DNA of 7,311 nucleotides. It comes from Dysgonomonas sp. (GTDB taxonomy: Bacteria; Bacteroidota; Bacteroidia; Bacteroidales; Dysgonomonadaceae). The stretch is taken from the NCBI GenBank assembly GCA_030151105.1, contig JASLEN010000267.1, forward strand, positions 1 to 7,311, read 5' to 3'. Below, piece by piece: positions 1 to 5,848 of this stretch; position 1 is the stretch's first letter; each line of letters starts with the position of its first letter. A model generated the notes under the pieces. It did not search any database. It saw nothing but the letters and a program-made list of their open reading frames with translations, and was not told the origin of the DNA. Both the position numbers and the translations under genes were made by a program.

Positions 1-247
1 TATTGCTGGACGTGAGCCAGTTTGTTTTGCAGGAGTAAACTTGATCGGATTAAGAAGATCTGGATTCTCGAATGATAAAATTAACGAGATTCAAGAAATC
101 TACAGAACGATCTATCAAGCAGGACTAAATTTCTCGGATGCTATTGTTCAAATAGAAAAAGGCTTTGAAAAAACTAGCGAAATGGAAGAGGTCGTAAACT
201 TCATCAAGAGCTCACCTCGTGGAATTGTTAGAGGATACATGGGATAA
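1..247 (+). CDS. lpxA: LpxA, acyl-ACP--UDP-N-acetylglucosamine O-acyltransferase (3' end only)
   Basis: This is the C-terminal 81 residues of a gene that begins left of the window; the first whole codon is at position 2 and the stop is TAA at 245-247. LpxA carries out the first step of lipid A synthesis in the cytoplasm, moving a 3-hydroxyacyl chain from acyl carrier protein to UDP-GlcNAc. What is visible is the helical tail after the left-handed beta-helix: it opens AGREPVCFAGVN, continues with GLRRSGFSNDKINEIQEIYR and ends near SPRGIVRGYMG. The GLRR-GF and KI-EIQ-YR pattern and the final RGIVRG are typical of LpxA. The catalytic histidine lies outside the window. In Bacteroidales, lpxA usually closes an lpxD-lpxC/fabZ-lpxA run; that run cannot be seen here, but the strong terminator that follows fits an operon end. 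The internal TTG at 41 is not a start, because homologous sequence continues upstream of it. Confidence 0.93.
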   Translation, partial: IAGREPVCFAGVNLIGLRRSGFSNDKINEIQEIYRTIYQAGLNFSDAIVQIEKGFEKTSEMEEVVNFIKSSPRGIVRGYMG

Positions 248-263
248 ACTCATTAAAATAAAG

Positions 264-297
264 AAAAAGCCACTTAAGTCTCTTAGGTGGCTTTTTT
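264..297 (+). terminator. Rho-independent terminator after lpxA
   Basis: A 10-bp stem (GCCACTTAAG at 269-278 with CTTAGGTGGC at 282-291, one G-T wobble) has a 3-base loop and is followed by six T at 292-297. Five A precede it. It lies 16 bases after the lpxA stop and should end the lpxA transcript. Confidence 0.93.
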
Positions 298-428
298 ATA
301 TGTAAAATCTATAGGAATACCAGTCTTTATAGTGTATTCTAGACAGGTGCTTTGCTATTTTATTGATTAAAATGCAGATGCAACAAAATAAATAAGTCTA
401 TATTAGAAAAATGTAGCTATATTTTTTG

Positions 429-436
429 TACTTTTG
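429..436 (+). promoter_or_regulatory. Candidate -7 box of the typA promoter
   Basis: TACTTTTG at 429-436 is a full match to the Bacteroidetes -7 consensus TAnnTTTG. No good -33 TTTG lies at the usual distance of about 20 bases; the upstream stretch is simply AT-rich. Transcription would start near 442, giving a leader of roughly 80 bases before typA. The rest of the gap (298-428) shows no other feature I can support. Confidence 0.5.
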
Positions 437-457
437 CACTCCAATTTTAGCAGAGAG

Positions 458-538
458 ATGTTAAAAATCAAGACGTTTCATTTTGAGATGAAACGCGAAC
501 AAACAGAATACGAAATTTATTTGTATGCAAAATATTAG
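458..538 (+). CDS. Possible 26-codon upstream ORF in the typA leader
   Basis: An ATG at 458 opens a 26-residue frame (beginning MLKIKTFHFEMKREQ and ending YLYAKY) that stops with TAG at 536-538. It overlaps the typA start at 525 by 14 bases in another frame, so a ribosome stopping here would lie close to the typA start and translation of the two could be coupled. The frame also runs through the hairpin at 474-495. The peptide is basic and aromatic and matches no family I recognise. It has no clear ribosome binding site, and an open frame this short can arise by chance, so it is only a candidate. Confidence 0.25.
   Translation: MLKIKTFHFEMKREQTEYEIYLYAKY
474..495 (+). promoter_or_regulatory. 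Hairpin in the typA 5' leader
   Basis: CGTTTCAT at 474-481 pairs perfectly with ATGAAACG at 488-495 across a 6-base loop. It lies 29 bases upstream of the typA start and has no T run behind it, so it is not an intrinsic terminator. A role in translation control or mRNA stability is inference. It belongs to no riboswitch or ribosomal-protein leader class I recognise. Confidence 0.45.
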
Positions 539-2324
539 AAATATAGCGATTATCGCTCACGTAGACCACGGCAAAACAAGCACAGTGGACAAGCTATTAC
601 AAGCTGGACAGCTTTTCAGAGACAATGAAGATGCAGGAGAATTGATTCTTGACAACAACGACCTAGAGCGTGAAAGAGGAATTACCATCGTTTCCAAAAA
701 CGTATCCATCAATTACAAAGGAACTAAGATAAACATTATTGACACTCCAGGTCACTCGGACTTTGGTGGTGAGGTAGAACGTGTTTTGAACATGGCAGAC
801 GGATGTTTACTCTTGGTAGATGCCTTTGAAGGACCAATGCCTCAGACTCGTTTTGTGCTTCAAAAGGCTATCGAAATAGGCTTGAAACCTATTGTGGTAA
901 TCAATAAAGTAGATAAACCAAACTGCCGCCCTGAAGAGGTGCACGAAATGGTTTTCGATCTGATGTTCAATCTTGAGGCTACAGAAGAACAATTGGATTT
1001 TCCAGTAGTATATGGTTCTGCAAAGCAAGGATGGTTCTCAACCGATTGGAAAAAGCCAGCTACCGACCTAACAGCCCTTTTGGATATGATTGTAGAGTAT
1101 ATTCCTGCTCCACAAATCCTAGAAGGTACTCCACAGATGTTGATTACATCTTTAGACTTCTCTAAATATGTAGGTCGTATTGCTGTGGGTAGAATTCACC
1201 GAGGAACGTTGAAAGAGGGAATGAACATCTCGCTTTGTAAACGTGACGGTACTATCGTAAAATCAAAAATAAAAGAGCTTAACACTTTCGAAGGTCTTGG
1301 ACGCAAGAAAGTAGAAGAGGCTCAATGTGGAGATATCTGTGCTATCATTGGGATAGAGGGTTTTGAGATTGGCGATACTATTGCAGATTTCGAAAATCCT
1401 GAAGCATTGCCAACTATTGCAATTGATGAACCTACAATGTCGATGTTGTTTACAATCAATGACTCTCCATTCTTTGGTAAGGAGGGTAAATATGTAACAT
1501 CTCGCCACATTCACGAGCGTTTGATTGCAGAACTTGATAGAAACTTGGCTCTTCGTGTAGAAAATACTGAAAGAGGAGATGCATGGCTTGTGTATGGTCG
1601 TGGAATTCTTCACTTGTCTGTATTGGTAGAAACTATGCGTCGTGAAGGATATGAACTTCAAGTGGGCCAGCCAACAGTTATCATCAAAGAAATAGATGGT
1701 AGAAAGCACGAGCCAGTAGAACAAATGAGCATCAACGTGCCAGACGAAAGTGCGAGTAAGATTATAGATGTTGTAACACGCCGCAAAGGTGAGTTGATGA
1801 TGATGGACTCTAAAAATGATAGAACATTCCTAGAATTTACCATCCCATCACGAGGCATCATTGGATTAAACAATGCTGTGTTGACACTTTCATCGGGAGA
1901 GGCTATCATGTCTCACCGTTTCCTAGAGTTCCAAGAATGGAGAGGAACGATCGAAAAGCGTAACAATGGTTCGATTATAGCGAGCGAAACAGGAAATGCT
2001 TATGCATATGCCCTAGATAAATTGCAAGATAGAGGGCGTTTCTTTGTAGAACCTCAAACAGATATCTATATGGGACAAGTGGTAGGGGAGAGCAACAAAG
2101 AGGGCGACCTTTGCGTAAACCTTACTAAGGCTAAGAAAATGACTAACGTGCGTGCATCAGGTACTGATGATAAAGCAAAATTAGCGCCAGCAGTTATTTT
2201 CAGTCTCGAAGATTCACTGGAATACATCAAAAGTGATGAGTATGTAGAGGTAACTCCTAAGTCTATTCGTTTGCGTAAAATCCTATTAGACGAAACATCG
2301 AGAAAGAGACAAGGTAAAGCGTAA
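525..2324 (+). CDS. typA: TypA/BipA translational GTPase
   Basis: This 599-residue protein is a ribosome-associated GTPase related to EF-G and LepA, used in stress and cold adaptation and in 50S subunit assembly in well-studied bacteria. The GTPase domain fills about residues 1-200 with all motifs intact: G1 AHVDHGKT (11-18), G2 RGIT (51-54), G3 DTPGH (73-77), G4 NKVD (127-130) and G5 GSAK (164-167). A beta-barrel domain II follows (about 203-290), then EF-G-like domains III and V (about 300-475, with IPSRGIIGL at 440-448). The BipA-specific C-terminal domain (about 480-599) includes KKMTNVRASGTDDK (537-550) and EYVEVTPKSIRLRK (572-585). Length is normal for the family. The start MQNIRNIAIIAHVDHGKT is the usual TypA N-terminus, which supports ATG 525. 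The gene appears to be transcribed alone, with its own promoter candidate and terminator. The call is secure; the physiological role in this organism is inferred. Confidence 0.98.
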   Translation: MQNIRNIAIIAHVDHGKTSTVDKLLQAGQLFRDNEDAGELILDNNDLERERGITIVSKNVSINYKGTKINIIDTPGHSDFGGEVERVLNMADGCLLLVDAFEGPMPQTRFVLQKAIEIGLKPIVVINKVDKPNCRPEEVHEMVFDLMFNLEATEEQLDFPVVYGSAKQGWFSTDWKKPATDLTALLDMIVEYIPAPQILEGTPQMLITSLDFSKYVGRIAVGRIHRGTLKEGMNISLCKRDGTIVKSKIKELNTFEGLGRKKVEEAQCGDICAIIGIEGFEIGDTIADFENPEALPTIAIDEPTMSMLFTINDSPFFGKEGKYVTSRHIHERLIAELDRNLALRVENTERGDAWLVYGRGILHLSVLVETMRREGYELQVGQPTVIIKEIDGRKHEPVEQMSINVPDESASKIIDVVTRRKGELMMMDSKNDRTFLEFTIPSRGIIGLNNAVLTLSSGEAIMSHRFLEFQEWRGTIEKRNNGSIIASETGNAYAYALDKLQDRGRFFVEPQTDIYMGQVVGESNKEGDLCVNLTKAKKMTNVRASGTDDKAKLAPAVIFSLEDSLEYIKSDEYVEVTPKSIRLRKILLDETSRKRQGKA

Positions 2325-2348
2325 GGCTTGTAACCAATTTTATAAAAT

Positions 2349-2381
2349 GCCGTCTTAAGTAAAGCTTAAGGCGGTTTTTTT
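2349..2381 (+). terminator. Rho-independent terminator after typA
   Basis: CCGTCTTAAG (2350-2359) pairs with CTTAAGGCGG (2365-2374), with one T-G wobble and a 5-base loop. A seven-T run follows at 2375-2381. It lies 25 bases past the typA stop and separates typA from the lipoprotein gene. The remaining 35 bases before ATG 2417 show no clear -7 box, so the promoter of the next gene is not located. Confidence 0.93.
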
Positions 2382-2416
2382 AATATGTGTAACTCAATTT
2401 AATTATCCCCATAAAG

Positions 2417-4006
2417 ATGAGAAATATTTTATTTTTATGCCTGTTTGTACTATTGGCAACCACGGCGTGTAAGAAAGAAGATGATAGAAAGCAAAAACTA
2501 GCAGAGTTTCTTGAACAATGCGAAGAATTAAGTCTCTTCAATGGTTCTGTATTAGTAATGCAAAAAGGTGAAAAAGTGTTTGAGGGTAGCTATGGTTATC
2601 AAAATTTTGAAACAAAAGAAAAGAATGCCAATGATACTAAGTATCGTGCATTTTCTATCACCAAATCGTTTACTGCAACAGTTATTCTACAATTGGAAGA
2701 GGAAGGTAAATTGACTCTGGCAGACGAGATTTCGAAGTACTTTCCTACCTATCCCAAGGGTGATAGTATTACCATCGAAAATCTATTGGGGCACACGTCA
2801 GGTATTCCTAACGAAACAGCGTCTCAGAATACAGTAGATGAGGAAACATTTGTGAAGTTTATGTCAGACAAAGATCTTGAGTTTTCGCCTAATACAAGTT
2901 GGAATTATTCTAACTCTAACTACTATCTCCTAGGTTATATCATCAAGCAGGTGACAGGAAATGACTATGACGAAGAAGTAGAGCAACGTATCTTAAAGCC
3001 CTTGGTGATGAATAATAGTGGCTTTGGTTTTGATCTGCTAAAAGATCCCAACAAGGCTATTGGCTATCGCATTATGACCAAAGAGCGAGCAGCAAAGGCT
3101 ATGGAATTCAAAACGGATCATCCATTTGCTGCAGGAGCTTTATATTCTACAACGGGCGACTTATACAAATTTAGCGAAGCCATCAAAAATAATACTCTAT
3201 TGAAAAAAGAGACTTTAGAAAAAGCTAGTGTGTTGCAACAGGGCAGCGAGTTTGGCTTAGGCTTCCAGTTCGATTCTATTTACCATAAGGTGCAGATCGG
3301 TCATAGTGGAGGAGGTCCTGGTTTCCTTTCACATGTGCGTAGGATTGTGGAAGATGATATTACACTTGTTTTCTTATCCAACAATCCAAGCCTCTCGTAT
3401 GCTCTCGTTCAAAATATGTACCGTATTATTCTTAATATGCCTTACCAATTGCCCAATAAATCGGCGATGTCAATCGAGAACCTTCAAAAATTAGCTGGCA
3501 CTTATACTACGGACGATAACGAACTCTATGTCAATTTAGATGATGGAGTTTTGCTGTTTAGTGAAAAATTTGGAGGCAATTGTGCTCTGTATCCTATTAC
3601 TGACACCTTGTTCCTAATGGCTGAAGATATTACACAGACTTACAAGGGAGATTCTCTAATTCTCAATGTTCGTAATCAGCGCATTGTGAGAGCTAAAAAG
3701 AATAATATCCCTTTGATATGGGGTATTATAGGAGATGCAACACCTAATGGATGGGATGGTAAGGATGTCCCAATGGTGGCAGATGAGGAGTCGTCTCAGA
3801 TATGGAGGTTGAAAAACTATAAACTAAAGAAAGGTGGCTTCCAGTTTAGGCGAAATGGAGTTTGGTCTAACAATGTGTCACTGAGTGCCACGGGCGAGGT
3901 GGCTGCCAATGGCTACAACATTGAGGTGGAAGACGGAGTGTATGACATTGAACTAGATATGACAGATAGGTTCAGTCCTCGATATAATCTTCATAAGGTA
4001 AATTAA
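2417..4006 (+). CDS. Surface lipoprotein: serine hydrolase (beta-lactamase family) with C-terminal SusE/SusF-like module
   Basis: This 529-residue predicted lipoprotein has a hydrophobic signal peptide (1-17) and lipid-acceptor Cys18. The next residues, KKEDD (19-23), resemble the Bacteroidetes lipoprotein export signal, which suggests display on the outer surface. Residues about 35-340 form a class C beta-lactamase/PBP-like serine hydrolase domain: SITK (80-83, nucleophile Ser80 and Lys83), YSN (164-166) and HSG (296-298) in place of the KTG of true beta-lactamases. That replacement is common in esterases and peptidases of the family, so antibiotic hydrolysis is not implied. A linker domain (about 350-428) holds LAGTYTTDDNELYVNL. 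Residues about 432-527 resemble a SusE/SusF starch-binding repeat: WGIIGDATPNGWDGKDVPM (435-453), GGFQFRRNGVWSNN (473-486) and a closing YNIEVEDGVYDIELDM (500-515). The substrate is unknown; an ester- or amide-bearing glycan or peptidoglycan fragment is possible. No SusC/SusD pair is nearby. The lipobox has Thr at -3 rather than the usual Leu. Confidence 0.88.
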   Translation: MRNILFLCLFVLLATTACKKEDDRKQKLAEFLEQCEELSLFNGSVLVMQKGEKVFEGSYGYQNFETKEKNANDTKYRAFSITKSFTATVILQLEEEGKLTLADEISKYFPTYPKGDSITIENLLGHTSGIPNETASQNTVDEETFVKFMSDKDLEFSPNTSWNYSNSNYYLLGYIIKQVTGNDYDEEVEQRILKPLVMNNSGFGFDLLKDPNKAIGYRIMTKERAAKAMEFKTDHPFAAGALYSTTGDLYKFSEAIKNNTLLKKETLEKASVLQQGSEFGLGFQFDSIYHKVQIGHSGGGPGFLSHVRRIVEDDITLVFLSNNPSLSYALVQNMYRIILNMPYQLPNKSAMSIENLQKLAGTYTTDDNELYVNLDDGVLLFSEKFGGNCALYPITDTLFLMAEDITQTYKGDSLILNVRNQRIVRAKKNNIPLIWGIIGDATPNGWDGKDVPMVADEESSQIWRLKNYKLKKGGFQFRRNGVWSNNVSLSATGEVAANGYNIEVEDGVYDIELDMTDRFSPRYNLHKVN

Positions 4007-4025
4007 CCTTAGTTTTAGTGTAATC

Positions 4026-4057
4026 ATTGAGAAGGAGAATAAAATTTACTAAATTTG
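4026..4057 (+). promoter_or_regulatory. Bacteroidetes-type promoter for the DUF5063-exonuclease pair
   Basis: TAAATTTG at 4050-4057 matches the -7 consensus TAnnTTTG exactly. ATTG at 4026-4029 gives three of four bases of the -33 TTTG at 20-base spacing. Transcription would start near 4064, about 19 bases before ATG 4083. The octamer CTAAATTT occurs at 4049-4056 and again at 4071-4078, on either side of the expected start site. No terminator for the preceding hydrolase gene is visible in this 76-base gap. Confidence 0.6.
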
Positions 4058-4082
4058 TTTTTGAGCAAAGCTAAATTTAACA

Positions 4083-4661
4083 ATGGAATACAACATAAAA
4101 GAAGTAGTTTACGGAAACTCAACGATTGAGTTTGTTACAGTTGCAGTGGAATATTGTATTTTCCTTGAGCAATTTGAAGGACTAACTACCGAAGAATTTA
4201 CAGATAAACTAACTAAGATTCTACCTCTTCTCTACCTCAAAGCACAATTAGTGCCTGAAGTTAAAGATGATAGTTTTGAAGAATTAGAAGATGCCGTTGG
4301 TGAAGATGATTATAATTTTATTCTCCATAGAGTGACTGCTGTAATGGGACAATACAACGACTATCTTGAAGTCTTTGTAGAAGATATGCAATATAGCGAA
4401 GAGCCTATCTTGGCACATATTGCAGAAAATTTAGCAGACATCTATCAAGATCTACGAAACTTTGTTGCAATTTATGAGCGAGGTGTAGATGAGCACATGA
4501 ATATGGCTTTGTTTTCTTGTATGGAGCATTTTAAACACTATTGGGGGCAAACGTTGACCAATGTACTGCGTGCGCTCCACTCGGTGAAATACCCTTCCAC
4601 AAATAGCACTGTCAGCGATGAAGAGCTGTATGGAGGAAGTTATGAGGATGAAGAATGGTAA
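4083..4661 (+). CDS. DUF5063-like acidic protein of unknown function
   Basis: This 192-residue cytoplasmic protein has no signal peptide and no membrane segment. The sequence suggests a mostly helical protein rich in Glu and Asp. It carries an acidic stretch VKDDSFEELEDAVGEDDYN (about 60-78) and a strongly acidic tail ending GGSYEDEEW. I assign it to DUF5063, a Bacteroidetes family of unknown function, from its length, composition and position in front of a 3'-5' exonuclease; a profile search would be needed to confirm this. No catalytic motif is apparent. The stop overlaps the start of the exonuclease gene by 7 bases, so the two are almost surely co-transcribed and probably translationally coupled. 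A function linked to the exonuclease, such as an accessory or regulatory subunit, is inference only. Confidence 0.75.
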   Translation: MEYNIKEVVYGNSTIEFVTVAVEYCIFLEQFEGLTTEEFTDKLTKILPLLYLKAQLVPEVKDDSFEELEDAVGEDDYNFILHRVTAVMGQYNDYLEVFVEDMQYSEEPILAHIAENLADIYQDLRNFVAIYERGVDEHMNMALFSCMEHFKHYWGQTLTNVLRALHSVKYPSTNSTVSDEELYGGSYEDEEW

Positions 4662-5227
4662 TATCTAAAGAAGAATTGGCAGCATTGCCAATAGAGGTTT
4701 TTGAAGGCAAGATTGTGCTTGTGGACAAACTAGAGCAGGTGAAAGAAGCCTGTGAGGTTCTGGCTAAAGCAGATGTAATAGGTTTTGATACAGAGACGAA
4801 GCCCTCTTTCAAAAAAGGAGTTTCACATAAGGTGGCACTGTTGCAATTATCCACAGATGATATCTGCTTCCTTTTTAGGCTGAACAAGATTGGTATGCCT
4901 AGCTTGGTTATGGATATTCTAAACAATCCAGCTATCAAAACAATAGGTCTATCTCTCAAAGACGATTTTGCAGCTCTACGAAAAATTGGTCCATTCCAAC
5001 CTGCCAACTTTATTGAGATACAAGCTCTAGCGAAGAAATACGGAATTGAAGATATGAGTTTGCAAAAAATTCATGCTATACTTTTCCAAAAAAGAATTAC
5101 TAAAGGACAACGATTGAGCAATTGGGAGGCTGATACGCTCACTGATGCGCAGCAAATGTATGCGGCTATAGATGCTTGGTCTTGTTTGAAGATATATAGA
5201 GAATTATTGACTCGAAAGCCTGTTTAG
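4655..5227 (+). CDS. DEDDy-family 3'-5' exonuclease (WRN/RNase D-like)
   Basis: This 190-residue protein is a single-domain 3'-5' exonuclease of the DnaQ/RNase D superfamily, using two metal ions to remove nucleotides from DNA or RNA 3' ends. The motifs are Exo I FDTE (44-47, Asp45 and Glu47), Exo II in GLSLKDDF (98-105, Asp103 or Asp104) and Exo III YAAID (169-173, Tyr169 and Asp173), the DEDDy arrangement. It lacks the HRDC domain of RNase D and any helicase or polymerase, so it resembles the exonuclease domain of WRN or EXD2 on its own. An in-frame TGA at 4649-4651 leaves ATG 4655 as the first possible start, which fixes the 7-base overlap with the preceding gene. GGAGG at 4632-4636 is too far upstream to be its ribosome binding site. 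Whether the substrate is DNA or RNA cannot be told from the sequence. Confidence 0.93.
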   Translation: MVISKEELAALPIEVFEGKIVLVDKLEQVKEACEVLAKADVIGFDTETKPSFKKGVSHKVALLQLSTDDICFLFRLNKIGMPSLVMDILNNPAIKTIGLSLKDDFAALRKIGPFQPANFIEIQALAKKYGIEDMSLQKIHAILFQKRITKGQRLSNWEADTLTDAQQMYAAIDAWSCLKIYRELLTRKPV

Positions 5228-5236
5228 TATAGAAGG

Positions 5237-5317
5237 TAAAAAAGTAAGTCCTTAAAACTTGATAAATTGTTTGACTTTCATTCAAGGACTTTCTATATTT
5301 AGAACCTTACTTTTTTA
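5237..5317. repeat. Perfect 12-bp inverted repeat enclosing a candidate promoter
   Basis: TAAAAAAGTAAG (5237-5248) and its exact reverse complement CTTACTTTTTTA (5306-5317) lie 57 bases apart between the exonuclease and phosphatase genes. A second inverted pair is nested inside: AAGTCCTT (5246-5253) and AAGGACTT (5284-5291), sharing three bases with the left outer arm, so the two stems compete at their join. The arms frame the promoter at 5270-5301. The structure could be an operator, an RNA fold at the end of the upstream unit or a small invertible segment; the sequence alone does not decide. Confidence 0.7.
5270..5301 (+). promoter_or_regulatory. Candidate promoter of the phosphatase gene
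   Basis: TTTG at 5270-5273 matches the -33 box. TATATTTA at 5294-5301 matches seven of eight bases of TAnnTTTG, at 20-base spacing. The predicted start near 5308 falls within the right arm of the inverted repeat and gives a leader of about 30 bases before ATG 5339. Confidence 0.5.
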
Positions 5318-5338
5318 TTCAGAAACTAGAAGAAAAAT

Positions 5339-5830
5339 ATGGCAGATCAGAGTGATAAGAAACGGGTTCTTTTTGTGTGTTTGGGCAATATTTGTCGGTC
5401 ACCAGCAGCAGAAGGAATTTTCAAATCTCTTGTTGAAGAACAAGGTTTAGAGCATAGAATCGAAGTAGATTCAGCAGGTACATCAGGCTATCATGATGGA
5501 GCGCTTCCTGATAAACGAATGAGACATCATGGTTCTCTCAGAGGGTATAAGTTTGACTCACTTTCTCGTAAATTCACAATAGAAGATTATAACGATTTCG
5601 ATATTATTTTGGCAATGGATGATAGTAACTATCACAATGTGCTCAAATTAGCTCCCGATTTGGAGTCTAGAGATAAGGTGTATCGGATGGTCAACTTCTT
5701 ACAAGATTTACAGCACGATCATGTGCCAGATCCCTATTATGGAGGTTCGGACGGATTTGATCTTGTGATGGATATTCTGGAAGATGCTTGTGATGGCTTA
5801 TTGAAACAAATAAAAAAAGGTGAGATTTGA
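5339..5830 (+). CDS. Low-molecular-weight protein tyrosine phosphatase
   Basis: This 163-residue cytoplasmic enzyme removes phosphate from tyrosine (or possibly arginine) side chains through a cysteinyl-phosphate intermediate. The P-loop CLGNICRS sits at 14-21, with nucleophile Cys14 and phosphate-binding Arg20, right after the first beta-strand RVLFV, as in the whole family. The general-acid loop is DPYYGG at 131-136 (Asp131, flanked by the two tyrosines often seen there). SAGTSGYHDGALPDKRM (45-61) and LSRKFTIEDYNDFDIILAMD (75-94) match conserved family blocks. Length is normal. Bacterial members often act on BY-kinases in capsule export, but no kinase or polysaccharide gene is nearby, so the substrate is unknown. 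ATG 5339 puts the P-loop at the usual distance from the N-terminus; only an A-rich stretch precedes it. The last codons form part of the terminator hairpin. Confidence 0.95.
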   Translation: MADQSDKKRVLFVCLGNICRSPAAEGIFKSLVEEQGLEHRIEVDSAGTSGYHDGALPDKRMRHHGSLRGYKFDSLSRKFTIEDYNDFDIILAMDDSNYHNVLKLAPDLESRDKVYRMVNFLQDLQHDHVPDPYYGGSDGFDLVMDILEDACDGLLKQIKKGEI

Positions 5831-5843
5831 TGTCTCACCTTTT
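5812..5843. terminator. Bidirectional terminator between convergent genes
   Basis: GGTGAGA (5819-5825) pairs with TCTCACC (5833-5839) around a 7-base loop, and the stem extends by four A-T pairs (5815-5818 with 5840-5843). The phosphatase stop codon at 5828-5830 lies in the loop. Read on the plus strand the T run is four bases; read on the minus strand it is seven (5818-5812), so it looks stronger for the dehydrogenase transcript. Confidence 0.85.
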
Positions 5844-5848
5844 CATTT

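Noticed and set aside
298..428. A small RNA or tRNA gene in the left part of the lpxA-typA gap
   Set aside because: No cloverleaf, no stable stem and no promoter-terminator pair could be found there.
1263..1724. Minus-strand open frame of 153 codons inside typA
   Set aside because: It lies wholly antisense to a strongly conserved gene, is rich in Cys, Tyr and Phe as expected of a shadow frame, and matches no family.
2417..4006. Reading the lipoprotein as a true antibiotic-hydrolysing class C beta-lactamase
   Set aside because: HSG replaces the KTG motif and the protein is a lipoprotein with extra C-terminal domains, which fits the broader serine hydrolase family better.
4632..4636. GGAGG as the ribosome binding site of the exonuclease gene
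   Set aside because: It lies 18 bases before the ATG, too far to act, and lies in coding sequence for a Gly-Gly pair of the preceding gene; Bacteroidota rely little on such sites.
4612..5007. Minus-strand open frame of 131 codons across the DUF5063/exonuclease junction
   Set aside because: It is antisense to two well-supported genes and shows no recognisable domain.
5259..5450. Plus-strand 63-codon frame starting in the gap before the phosphatase
   Set aside because: It overlaps the conserved P-loop coding region in another frame; the phosphatase frame explains the sequence.
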